Shown one piece after another: positions 1 to 6,388 of a DNA stretch of 8,867 nucleotides. Below the pieces are notes generated by a model, which was not told the origin of the DNA, made no database searches, and worked only from the letters and a program-made list of their open reading frames with translations. Within the stretch, counting starts at the first letter, position 1; every line of letters starts with the position of its first letter. The translations under genes and the position numbers were made by a program. The DNA is from Planctomycetota bacterium. Lineage in GTDB: Bacteria; Planctomycetota; Phycisphaerae; Sedimentisphaerales; Anaerohalosphaeraceae. The DNA lies in assembly GCA_003644215.1 (NCBI GenBank), contig QNBU01000031.1:1-8867 (forward strand). The letters are read 5' to 3'.

Positions 1-1
1 A

Positions 2-316
2 GTCTATACGGCCAAAAACCCGGATCGCATTGAAACACCACCGCACGCCGAACCCGGCAGCGAAACGCACCATCTTCTTGAGGAAATCGCTCATCGGCTA
101 AAACGCAAAGATCGAGAGGGACTGTATCAGGAATTCTCTGTCTTTAAACTATTATCGTTGATGATTCAGGTCGTCGCCGTCTTTACCCTGATCATCAGTC
201 TGTGTTTTTGGCTCAGTCCGAAAGTCGGCGGCGAAGCGGCTGTGATTATGATTGGCTACTCTATCGCCCTGCAACTAATTGTCATTGCTTTGCTGATGAT
301 GCACTCAAGAGACTAA
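2..316 (+). CDS. C-terminal end of an unidentified membrane protein (5' truncated)
   Basis: An open frame enters from the left edge and ends at TAA 314-316, leaving the last 104 residues. The visible part starts with a polar, proline- and histidine-containing linker, continues through a charged helix-like stretch (HHLLEEIAHRLKRKDREGLYQ), and ends with two hydrophobic segments (roughly VVAVFTLIISLCFWL and AAVIMIGYSIALQLIVIALLMM) and a short tail, HSRD. The layout looks like a cytoplasmic region tethered by a C-terminal helical hairpin. The catalytic or binding part lies outside the window, so no function can be given. The next gene starts 16 nt downstream on the same strand, so it is probably co-transcribed with the heptosyltransferase and plsY. 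An envelope-related role is only a guess from that position. Confidence 0.75.
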   Translation, partial: VYTAKNPDRIETPPHAEPGSETHHLLEEIAHRLKRKDREGLYQEFSVFKLLSLMIQVVAVFTLIISLCFWLSPKVGGEAAVIMIGYSIALQLIVIALLMMHSRD

Positions 317-332
317 AGGGTTGAGACTGCCT

Positions 333-1361
333 ATGACTTCCAAACGAGTTTTAATCTGGCTTCCTTCGCCGCTGGGCGATGCGATTATGGCAACGCCGGC
401 ATTGCGCGAGTTTCGTTCACTCTTCCCGGATGCGTCCATTACATTCCTCGGCCCCGCATTTACCCGGGGCGTTCTTTCGCCAAGTCCGTTTTGCGATGAG
501 TGGCTTGACCTTGAAAAAAGTTTTTGGAAAAATATCCGGCAAATCAAGGCGGGGCATTTTGACACGGCCATTACCCTGAAAAACTCATTCGGTTCGGCAC
601 TGACCCTTTGGCTGGCCGAAATTGGCCGCCGGATTGGTTACGCCCGTGATGGACGGTCTTTTTTATTGACAGGAAAAATCGCTCCCCTGCGAAATAACAA
701 CGGCTCATTTCAACCCGCGGCGATGATTGATTATTATCTGAAAATCGCTGACCATCTGGGCGGCTGTACGGACACTAAGAAAACGGAGCTATCCGTTTGT
801 CCCGAAGATACAGAGACGGTGTTGGAAATGTTGCCGCAACTGAAATCGCTGACCGGGCCGCTGGTGATCATTGTACCCGGCGGAGCGTTCGGTCCCAGCA
901 AACTCTGGCCGATTCAGCGGTATGCCGAACTGGCCGACGATCTTTATGATGCCTGCAGCGCGACGGTTATCCTTTCGGTCGCCCCGATTAAAGAAGAGGT
1001 CCTGATCGCAGAATCAATCTGTCACAGGGCCGCTTCTGAACCCGTCAATTTAGGAATGACCTCTCTAAACGGCGGCCAATTGAAAGCCCTGTACGCACTG
1101 GCCGATCTTGTCATCACCAATGATACCGGCCCGCGACATATCGCCATCGCGCTGGACAAAAACATCATCACGCTGTTCGGTCCGAACAATCCACAGTGGA
1201 CGCAAACCGCCCACGAAAAAGAAGTCCAGATTATCGGCCAGGCACCGTGTGTCCCCTGCGATAAACCTGTTTGCAAACAAGATCAGCACCTGTGTATGGA
1301 GTCGATCACGGTCGATCAGGTCTTTGAAACAGCCGAAAAAATACTGAAAGCCAAACACTAA
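333..1361 (+). CDS. waaF: LPS-type heptosyltransferase, glycosyltransferase family 9
   Basis: This 342-residue protein has the GT-B fold of GT9 ADP-heptose:LPS heptosyltransferases, which add heptose to the lipid A-core acceptor at the inner face of the cytoplasmic membrane. Visible marks are the N-terminal strand and glycine turn (RVLIWLPSPLGDAIMATPAL, about 5-24), the start of the donor domain with PGGAFGPSKLWP (182-193, including the conserved Lys), the nucleotide-sugar motif NDTGPRHIA (263-271), LFGPNNP (281-287), and the C-terminal cysteine signature CVPC...C...C-M (306-322) typical of the WaaF/heptosyltransferase II group. The frame also opens at TTG 321, but ATG 333 is preferred: it gives MTSKRVLIWLP directly before the first beta strand, and AAAGGG at 315-320 lies 12 nt upstream. 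The family is solid; whether it is heptosyltransferase I, II or a planctomycete variant with another donor cannot be decided here. Confidence 0.88.
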   Translation: MTSKRVLIWLPSPLGDAIMATPALREFRSLFPDASITFLGPAFTRGVLSPSPFCDEWLDLEKSFWKNIRQIKAGHFDTAITLKNSFGSALTLWLAEIGRRIGYARDGRSFLLTGKIAPLRNNNGSFQPAAMIDYYLKIADHLGGCTDTKKTELSVCPEDTETVLEMLPQLKSLTGPLVIIVPGGAFGPSKLWPIQRYAELADDLYDACSATVILSVAPIKEEVLIAESICHRAASEPVNLGMTSLNGGQLKALYALADLVITNDTGPRHIAIALDKNIITLFGPNNPQWTQTAHEKEVQIIGQAPCVPCDKPVCKQDQHLCMESITVDQVFETAEKILKAKH

Positions 1362-1363
1362 AT

Positions 1364-2026
1364 ATGAACCCGCAATTTTTAATCCTGATAGTATTTGCCT
1401 ACCTGCTTGGGTCGGTTCCGTTCGGCTTTTTAATCGCGAAGGCCCACGGAAAAGACCTGCGGAAAATCGGCTCCGGCAATATCGGCGCGACAAACGCAAC
1501 CCGCGCACTGGGCAAAAAATGGGGTTATTTATGCCTCTTGCTGGATGTACTAAAGGGCCTTGTCCCAATGCTGCTGATGCCGCTGCTGGGTCTGGTCAAT
1601 CAACAGGCCAGCCCCGGCCTGTTAGCCATGTGGTTGCTGGTAGGGTGTGCGGCGGTATTGGGACATGTCTTTCCGATTTATCTAAAATTCAAAGGCGGCA
1701 AAGGCGTCGCCACCAGTTTGGGGATTGTGCTGGGTCTGTGGCCCTACTACACCCTATGCGGGATCGGGGTGTTCGTCATCTGGGGGATTACGCTTTTGAT
1801 TTGGCGAACGGTCTCACTGTCGTCCATCCTCGCAGCAATCAGCTTTCCCGTGCTTTTACTGCTGTCGATCTTTATCTTTGACGCGCCGTGGGATTTCGTA
1901 CAGTTGTGGCCGCTGGTATTGGTTGCGGTTCTAATGGCATCCTTGCTCGTCGCCCGACACACCGAAAACATCAAACGCCTGCTGAGCGGCTCCGAAACAA
2001 AAATCGGGCAAAAGAAAATGGCCTGA
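1364..2026 (+). CDS. plsY: Glycerol-3-phosphate acyltransferase PlsY
   Basis: PlsY transfers an acyl group from acyl-phosphate (made by PlsX) to sn-glycerol-3-phosphate, giving lysophosphatidic acid, the first membrane step of phospholipid synthesis. The 220-residue length is typical. The family motifs are present: GSVPFG (16-21) in the first membrane helix, GSGNIGATNATR (36-47), the LLLDVLKG segment (58-65), GHVFPIYLKFKGGKGVATS (100-118) with the phosphate-binding KGGKG loop, and the C-terminal HTENIKRLLSGSE block near residue 197. About five hydrophobic helices are visible. The ATG is 2 nt after the heptosyltransferase stop and no clear Shine-Dalgarno precedes it, so translation is probably coupled to the upstream gene. 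The gene is convergent with amrS, with 32 nt between the stops and no strong terminator hairpin there. Confidence 0.95.
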   Translation: MNPQFLILIVFAYLLGSVPFGFLIAKAHGKDLRKIGSGNIGATNATRALGKKWGYLCLLLDVLKGLVPMLLMPLLGLVNQQASPGLLAMWLLVGCAAVLGHVFPIYLKFKGGKGVATSLGIVLGLWPYYTLCGIGVFVIWGITLLIWRTVSLSSILAAISFPVLLLLSIFIFDAPWDFVQLWPLVLVAVLMASLLVARHTENIKRLLSGSETKIGQKKMA

Positions 2027-2058
2027 CCGCCAAAACCTGTATTTCCAAGAAAGAATTT

Positions 2059-3090
2059 CTATAAATGAAAACCCGCAATTTCGGCGTCACATTGTGGGCA
2101 ACGATGGTCGCTAATCAGGTTTTGTCGAATTTTATAGCCCGTTCGTTCAATCAGCAAGACGCCGCAACTATAACAATAGGTGGATTCAGCTCTCGCTCCG
2201 GGGAGATTGCCCACATAAATATACCGAAGTCCCGCTTCTTTGCCGATGTCTATGGCGCGTTCCAAGGTCGCTCCATCCGTCGGCCGTGTATCTGTCATTT
2301 TGTATTGCGGATAAAAGCGGCTGACATGCCATGGTGTATCGACCGAAGCTTCTTTGGCGATAAACTCCGCAATCGCCCGCAGTTCATCGTCGGAATCATT
2401 TTGGCCCGGCACCACCAGCGTGGTGATTTCCAGCCAGATGTCCGTATGTTTCGCAATATAACGGATCGATTCCAGTACGGATTTCAGATTCGCCTTGCAT
2501 AAATCATGATAATAGTCTTCTGTAAATGCCTTTAAATCAATGTTGATACCGTCCAGCCAGGACTTCACAAAATCAATCGCCTCAACGCTCATGAACCCAT
2601 TGCTAACAAAAACATTGGACAAGCCCTTTTGTTTTGCCAACAGGGCGGTTTCGGCACACAGCTCCATAAAGATCGTCGGCTCGGTATAGGTATAGGCAAT
2701 GCTTTTGCAGCCGGATTCAATGGCCGCGGCAACAATTTTTTCCGGCGAGTATTCACTGCCTTCTATCTCATTCTGGTCATACGGACTCTGGCTGATCTGC
2801 CAGTTCTGACAGAACACACACTGGAAATTGCATCCCGGCGCAGCAATGGAGAAACTTTTCGATCCGGGTTGAAAATGAAAGAGGGGCTTTTTCTCGATAG
2901 GGTCGCTATTGGCGGCACACAACTTGTCATAATTGAGCGAATACAGGACGCCATCGACATTTTTTCGGACATGACAACGCCCCCATTTCCCATCCGCGAT
3001 CACACATCGCCAATTGCATAAAAGACAGCGAACTTTTTGTGCTTCTTCCGGCTCCCAAAGAACCGCTCTTTTTAGTGTTTCATCCTTCAT
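2059..3090 (-). CDS. amrS: AmmeMemoRadiSam-type radical SAM protein AmrS
   Basis: This 343-residue protein carries the radical SAM cluster motif CNFQCVFC (C87, C91, C94), which binds the 4Fe-4S cluster that cleaves S-adenosylmethionine. The N-terminus has a second cysteine set, CLLCNWRC with a later C39 (C22, C25, C29, C39), followed by the diagnostic DPIEKKPLFHF block (63-73). The C-terminus has a CYSCG...CPQCD pair like a small metal-binding ribbon. This arrangement marks the AmrS family, known for co-occurring with AMMECR1 and Memo proteins; its substrate is not known to me. Neither partner is in the window. It is sometimes loosely annotated as a pyruvate-formate-lyase activating enzyme, which the motif order argues against. 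The start at 3090 fits the family N-terminus; no good Shine-Dalgarno is visible (see the promoter entry). Confidence 0.92.
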   Translation of the reverse strand: MKDETLKRAVLWEPEEAQKVRCLLCNWRCVIADGKWGRCHVRKNVDGVLYSLNYDKLCAANSDPIEKKPLFHFQPGSKSFSIAAPGCNFQCVFCQNWQISQSPYDQNEIEGSEYSPEKIVAAAIESGCKSIAYTYTEPTIFMELCAETALLAKQKGLSNVFVSNGFMSVEAIDFVKSWLDGINIDLKAFTEDYYHDLCKANLKSVLESIRYIAKHTDIWLEITTLVVPGQNDSDDELRAIAEFIAKEASVDTPWHVSRFYPQYKMTDTRPTDGATLERAIDIGKEAGLRYIYVGNLPGARAESTYCYSCGVLLIERTGYKIRQNLISDHRCPQCDAEIAGFHL

Positions 3091-3098
3091 CAGACTCT

Positions 3099-3126
3099 AT
3101 TATAGACAAATAGCCGGGCAAAACAA
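3099..3126 (-). promoter_or_regulatory. Promoter of amrS, probably giving a leaderless mRNA
   Basis: On the - strand a perfect TATAAT (3099-3104) follows TTGTTT (3121-3126) with a 16-nt spacer. The -10 box ends only 8 nt before the amrS ATG (3088-3090), so a start site at normal distance falls on or within about 2 nt of the A of the ATG. The eight bases between box and start (AGAGTCTG) hold no convincing Shine-Dalgarno. The -10 is ideal and the -35 is weak. The call also fits the position, right after the small-RNA terminator. Confidence 0.6.
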
Positions 3127-3184
3127 GAAGGGAGTCTTTCAAAGCGGAATTATTGCAAGGGCATCAATGGCCTGTTCTGCGCAT

Positions 3185-3237
3185 AAAAAAAGGGAGGCTG
3201 GCACGCTTCTTTTAAGCAAAATGTGGGCCGCACTCCC
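3185..3237 (-). terminator. Rho-independent terminator of the small RNA
   Basis: Read on the - strand, GGGAG (3233-3237) pairs with CUCCC (3192-3196), and seven U residues (3185-3191) follow directly. The stem encloses an inner CAC/GUG pairing and an apical GCUU/AAGC hairpin with a 5-nt loop (3205-3217). The hairpin is longer than a minimal terminator, so it may double as a functional domain of the RNA. Confidence 0.65.
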
Positions 3238-3318
3238 TGTTGTCGCTATGCCACTATTGCACCCTACCGCGGATAGAGATGCGAAAGGCCTTAATCGCCA
3301 CGCTGCACCGACAACACC
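3186..3318 (-). ncRNA. Independent structured small RNA of about 130 nt, family not recognised
   Basis: This stretch has a complete transcription unit around it. Upstream is a near-consensus promoter (3322-3350); downstream is a hairpin with a seven-U tail (3185-3237). The predicted RNA starts near 3315-3318. Its 5' domain is closed by a perfect 8-bp stem, UGUUGUCG (3309-3316) with CGACAACA (3238-3245). Inside is a hairpin of eight pairs with one bulge and a 7-nt loop (3259-3266 with 3274-3282). The terminator hairpin follows at once. The frame crossing it (3345-3139) would have to start inside the promoter spacer and resembles no protein I know, so coding is unlikely. 6S RNA, SRP RNA, RNase P and tmRNA were considered, but the layout (5' end pairing with the middle, and no GGAA-type SRP loop) fits none well. 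It could act in trans or be a novel housekeeping RNA. Confidence 0.6.
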
Positions 3319-3321
3319 TAA

Positions 3322-3350
3322 ACTATACACAAAAAGTATCCGCAAGTCAA
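3322..3350 (-). promoter_or_regulatory. Sigma-70-type promoter of the small RNA
   Basis: TTGACT (3345-3350), 17-nt spacer, TATAGT (3322-3327): five of six matches to consensus in each box at the ideal distance. The -35 box lies 1 nt beyond the U-tract of the preceding gene's terminator, so it starts a new transcription unit rather than sitting inside an operon. Confidence 0.75.
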
Positions 3351-3351
3351 G

Positions 3352-3371
3352 AAAAAACGCCCGAAAGAGCG
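3352..3371 (-). terminator. Rho-independent terminator of the 3D-domain gene
   Basis: Just after the 3D-domain stop codon, CGCUC UUUC GGGCG (3358-3371 on the - strand) forms a 5-bp stem with a 4-nt loop, followed by six U residues (3352-3357). It is short but GC-rich and well placed. Confidence 0.7.
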
Positions 3372-3375
3372 GCCA

Positions 3376-3975
3376 TTATTCTATTTTTATCAGAACATCC
3401 AAGTATTGAACGCCCCAGTTCAGGGCCTGCTGATGCGAATGGAAAAATAGATCCAGACGATTGCCTTTAATCGCCCCGCCGCGATCCATTACCCTGACTG
3501 ATCGGCTGTCGTTATAGCCCGGAATCACCATTTCGGTCCAAAATCGATAGGATCTATCCGCCGCGACAAATGTATCACCCGGCTGGATATGATGGTTATT
3601 GGCCGTAATACCATCCGAAAAAACACCACAACATTGACTGCACGGGCAATAGCCCGTTACACGCATTTGGACCACCCGCCAACGCCCGCTTTCTGCGAGC
3701 TTTTCATAGTCGGTCTGGACGACGACATCTTTCATAAGCGATGCGATCAACTGCCGCTCCTCCACGCTGTCGCGGGGAGTTTGCTGCGCAGGTGTAATCG
3801 GATTTTCAGGCAGAGCCGCCGAAAGTGTCGCCTGAAGAGGCACAATAGGCCGGCCCGCCGATACGATTTTCGGAAAAACAATACACAACAGTACCATAGA
3901 CACTAAAACAAGGCCCACGGCAATTCTGATCAATCGTTTTTTGCCGCCGTATGAAATGGTCAACTTCTTTGCCAT
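3376..3975 (-). CDS. Membrane-anchored 3D-domain protein (probable peptidoglycan-acting enzyme)
   Basis: The 199-residue protein begins with a short basic segment and one hydrophobic helix (about 15-38), then a proline-rich linker (41-70), a charged helical stretch (70-98) and a C-terminal 3D domain (about 103-199). That domain, shared with MltA-type lytic transglycosylases and Gram-positive stationary-phase wall hydrolases, is named for three aspartates, which I place at D121 (FSDG), D164 (VMDRG) and D175 (NRLDLFF). TGYCPCSQCC (108-116) and GGAIKGNRLDLFF are characteristic. The inferred role is peptidoglycan cleavage or remodelling outside the cytoplasmic membrane. ATG 3975 is chosen over GTG 3999 because AAAGGG lies 7 nt upstream and MAKK gives a normal signal-anchor start; the GTG extension would contain that ribosome binding site. 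It has its own promoter, a 138-nt folded leader and a terminator, so it is monocistronic. Confidence 0.88.
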   Translation of the reverse strand: MAKKLTISYGGKKRLIRIAVGLVLVSMVLLCIVFPKIVSAGRPIVPLQATLSAALPENPITPAQQTPRDSVEERQLIASLMKDVVVQTDYEKLAESGRWRVVQMRVTGYCPCSQCCGVFSDGITANNHHIQPGDTFVAADRSYRFWTEMVIPGYNDSRSVRVMDRGGAIKGNRLDLFFHSHQQALNWGVQYLDVLIKIE

Positions 3976-3978
3976 CAC

Positions 3979-4113
3979 GGATCCCTTTCCAAATCGCACA
4001 GCTAATGCAGAGTCCTTGTTTCTGCCTTAGACTGTTTATTTTGTACTTAATGGGAAAGGCAATCCGTAGCCAATACACCCCCCGACAAACAGAAACAATG
4101 CCGTTTCCGTTAT
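3979..4113 (-). promoter_or_regulatory. Structured 5' leader that can hide the 3D-gene ribosome binding site
   Basis: The leader from the predicted start (about 4113) to the ATG is about 138 nt and strongly foldable. In RNA sense, CCUUUCC (4053-4059) pairs with GGAAAGG (3984-3990), which is the Shine-Dalgarno region. The stem is extended by GGAU (4062-4065) with AUCC (3979-3982). Inside it, ACAG/CUGU (4032-4035 with 3998-4001), CUAA/UUAG (4027-4030 with 4002-4005) and GCAGA/UCUGC (4021-4025 with 4007-4011) stack into a hairpin with a 9-nt loop. A separate 7-bp hairpin lies at 4090-4109. I do not recognise a known riboswitch; the ydaO (c-di-AMP) and GEMM (c-di-GMP) cores are not visible. The pairings are read directly; control of translation is inference. 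Confidence 0.5.
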
Positions 4114-4119
4114 GCCGTC

Positions 4120-4148
4120 AGCATACTTAATAGAAATGCCTGAGTCAA
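4120..4148 (-). promoter_or_regulatory. Promoter of the 3D-domain gene
   Basis: TTGACT (4143-4148), 17-nt spacer, TATGCT (4120-4125). The -35 matches five of six consensus bases and the -10 four of six. It shares the 10-mer TTGACTCAGG with the aspS promoter. Confidence 0.65.
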
Positions 4149-4159
4149 GTTTTTTTCGA

Positions 4160-4693
4160 TTATTCGTCCGGGTTCAGGGGCGATAAAACAACACTTTCTG
4201 ATACGGACGGGCTGATTTTAAAAAGCGATTTGATTTTTATAAGGAATGTGGAGTCCGGAAATACAGTCCGTTTTTTGAGAGCTTGTTTTTGGACGAAAAA
4301 TTCCAAAGAAACGCCCTCGGCACAAATGCAAAACGAGCCGCAGGCATCCTTGCCCACGACTCCTGCGATACCTATATAAGTGCATACACGGCAACTCAGG
4401 ATCGGCGCATACACCACGCGCTAAATGATTTTAGTGATTACTCCCTTAATCGATATGCTCGGTGTGCCATCACCGCCTCTTACTTCAGATACGATTGTAT
4501 CATTTTGCCAGAAGCGTGCAAATGTTTTTTTGAGTTTTTGCAAATTACTTTTTTATTTTCGGCCTTTGCCGCGGCTAATCAAAACGACAACGCTTGCCGT
4601 AACGACAACAACGACAAGGACTTCACTGGAAGCCAATAAAACGGCTGTCGTAACAACTCGTCTGCCCTAATTTTTTTTTGGCAATACTAAAAA
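4160..4693. other. Gene-poor stretch between the histidine kinase and the 3D-domain promoter
   Basis: About 530 bp without a convincing gene. The - strand has an 85-codon frame (4417-4160, GTG start directly after a stop, no ribosome binding site) with five cysteines in its first 32 residues. A 10-codon mini-frame (4470-4438) has a good AAGAGG 5 nt upstream and lies behind a promoter-like pair (4494-4521). A 27-residue valine-rich hydrophobic frame lies at 4636-4553. The + strand frames here are low-complexity and unconvincing. AACGACAA-like units recur three times around 4580-4620. No hairpin with a T-run was found downstream of the kinase stop. Confidence 0.5.
4494..4521 (-). promoter_or_regulatory. 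Possible promoter inside the gene-poor stretch
   Basis: TTGCAC (4516-4521), 16-nt spacer, TACAAT (4494-4499); the -10 matches five of six bases, the -35 only weakly. A transcript from here would start near 4487, pass the 10-codon mini-frame and could read towards the 3D-domain gene. The surrounding DNA is A+T-rich, so a chance match is possible. Confidence 0.3.
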
Positions 4694-6334
4694 TCAACCC
4701 TCGATATCACCGGGAGCTTTGTCCTCGACATCTTGCAGCGTCTTTAGGTTCACTGGAAGATACAGTGAAAATGTCGAACCGGCTCCGATCGCACTTTCTA
4801 AATGAATTGACGCCGCGAGAAGGTCCGCCAACTGCCTGCAAATAGCCAATCCCAAGCCGGTCCCCTCGCCCTTGCGGGTAATGGAGCCATCGAGTTGATG
4901 GAACTTATCAAAGATTTTTTCCTGATCCTCATGCGAAATACCCGGGCCGGTATCGGTAATCGAAATCCGCACCGTTGTATCATCCCGCATCACAGCCGCA
5001 ATCTGGATCCGCCCTTCTTCAGGCGTAAACTTGATCGCGTTGCTCAACAGATTATACAAAATCTGCTGCACTTTTTGAGCGTCCGTATCAATCAGGGGGA
5101 TATCGTCGGCGACATCGAGGCGAACCTTAATCGTTTTCTGCTCCGTCAGCGGAGAGAAGAATGCCGTCAGGCCCTCCAAAAGTTTGGGGATACTTGTCTT
5201 GTCAATATGGACTTCCATTTTGGCCGATTCGGTCTTGGCCAGGTCGAGCAGGTCGTTAATCATATTCAAAAGCGACCGCCCGCTTGAAACGATATTCTCG
5301 GCCCATCGTTTCGACTTTTCGACATCCGCCGCGGGCTTTTCCCGAAGCAGTTCGGCAAAGCCCAAAATAGCGTTAAGCGGAGTGCGAAACTCGTGCGACA
5401 TATTCGCCAAAAATTCACTTTTAATTTTATTCGCCTTGAACAGCTCAATATTCTTTTCCGAAAGCTGCGATATCTTCGCGTCCAGCCGTTTATTGGCTTG
5501 TTCGAGTTTATGCTGGGCCTCCATCAGATTGTCCAGCATATGATTAAACGCATCAGAGAGCCGCTCGTACTCATCACCGGTCTTAATCGAGCTGCGACTA
5601 TCGTAATTGCCGTCGGCAATGTTATTGACCTGCGCCCGCAATTGCCGAATAGGCCGCAAGATGACCCGCTGGACGATGGTATAAAACGCCACCATCGCCC
5701 CTGTCGCCGCCAAAAGCCCGGCCACCCCAATCAACAGGCGATTCATAAACAGCGTCCACACCAAAGCAGTCGCCGGCATGGTGGCAACCAACACACCCAC
5801 TTCCTGATTTTTATTGAATGCCGGTGGCAGGCCCTCCTCTGTGTGGCAGCGAAGGCAGTTTTCCTGAACCCGCACAAGACGCAAATAATGGTTTTGAATC
5901 CCGGTCTGCCGGCGGCGCTCGGTCCATGCAATGTCGCTGAGCGTATCACTGATTCGTACCAGCTCAAGTTTGGCGTTCTCGGTCTCTGATAAACCCGGCG
6001 GGGACTGCTCGGTGTCTTTGTACAGACGAACCCATTGCACAAAACGGTTCGGATCAGTCAATACGATCCCGCTTTCGGATAGCGGGGGACGATTTTCTGA
6101 GGGTCCTGTTTTGAAATGATTTTCGTAAAATACCTGACCGATCGCGCGCCCTGAATCCAGAGCCGTTTTTTCGGTCAGCTTATTCATCCAGAAATACGGA
6201 ATCAGAAGCGTCAGTATCAAACTAAAAAGAACCGCCCCGCCAAACTGAAGGCGGCACTTTTCCGCCAGCGAAAAAGATTTCCGAAAAACCTTTTCTTTTA
6301 TGTGCTGATAATACCGCTTTATGCTCTGCACCAT
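4694..6334 (-). CDS. Membrane histidine kinase with a c-type heme-binding sensor domain
   Basis: This 546-residue protein has a short basic N-terminus, TM1 (about 32-51), a periplasmic domain (about 52-195), TM2 (about 197-222), HAMP (about 219-272), a coiled coil (about 270-303), and HisKA plus HATPase_c. The H-box is FLANMSHEFRTPLNAILGF with phosphoacceptor His314; then the N-box LLSNAIKF (Asn432), DTGPGIS (461-467), IFDKFHQ (474-480) and GEGTGLGLAI (489-498). The periplasmic domain contains CLRCH (160-164), a c-type heme attachment site, in a setting like the Tll0287/DUF3365 heme-sensor family. Redox, gas or heme sensing is therefore inferred. It has no receiver domain and no response regulator gene lies in the window, so its partner is unknown. 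ATG 6334 is preferred over TTG 6379 because AGGGG (6340-6344) lies 5 nt upstream. It starts 54 nt after aspS and is probably co-transcribed with it. Confidence 0.9.
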   Translation of the reverse strand: MVQSIKRYYQHIKEKVFRKSFSLAEKCRLQFGGAVLFSLILTLLIPYFWMNKLTEKTALDSGRAIGQVFYENHFKTGPSENRPPLSESGIVLTDPNRFVQWVRLYKDTEQSPPGLSETENAKLELVRISDTLSDIAWTERRRQTGIQNHYLRLVRVQENCLRCHTEEGLPPAFNKNQEVGVLVATMPATALVWTLFMNRLLIGVAGLLAATGAMVAFYTIVQRVILRPIRQLRAQVNNIADGNYDSRSSIKTGDEYERLSDAFNHMLDNLMEAQHKLEQANKRLDAKISQLSEKNIELFKANKIKSEFLANMSHEFRTPLNAILGFAELLREKPAADVEKSKRWAENIVSSGRSLLNMINDLLDLAKTESAKMEVHIDKTSIPKLLEGLTAFFSPLTEQKTIKVRLDVADDIPLIDTDAQKVQQILYNLLSNAIKFTPEEGRIQIAAVMRDDTTVRISITDTGPGISHEDQEKIFDKFHQLDGSITRKGEGTGLGLAICRQLADLLAASIHLESAIGAGSTFSLYLPVNLKTLQDVEDKAPGDIEG

Positions 6335-6388
6335 ACGAACCCCTGTGGTAAAACTCGAAGCACAAAATCTTAAATCCAAAACCCTACC

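Noticed and set aside
1065..1568. 167-codon - strand frame opposite the heptosyltransferase and plsY
   Set aside because: Antisense shadow of two well-supported genes, with no protein signature of its own.
2027..2058. Possible bidirectional terminator between the convergent plsY and amrS stops
   Set aside because: Only a weak A/T-only AGAAA/TTTCT pairing is present; no GC-rich stem with a T-run.
3139..3345. 68-codon - strand frame between the 3D-domain gene and amrS
   Set aside because: Its ATG lies in the spacer of the small-RNA promoter, it runs through both arms of the RNA stems and through the terminator, and it has no ribosome binding site.
3976..4113. ydaO (c-di-AMP) or GEMM (c-di-GMP) riboswitch in the 3D-gene leader
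   Set aside because: The conserved core motifs of both classes are not present, although the leader is clearly foldable.
4580..4620. AACGACAA-like units as a tandem repeat or CRISPR-like array
   Set aside because: Only three short imperfect units with irregular spacing, so no array.
4553..4636. 27-residue valine-rich hydrophobic - strand frame (ASSEVLVVVVVTASVVVLI then SRGKGRK)
   Set aside because: It looks like a tiny membrane protein, but the only start is TTG without a Shine-Dalgarno, and the valine run comes from a simple GTTGTC-type repeat.
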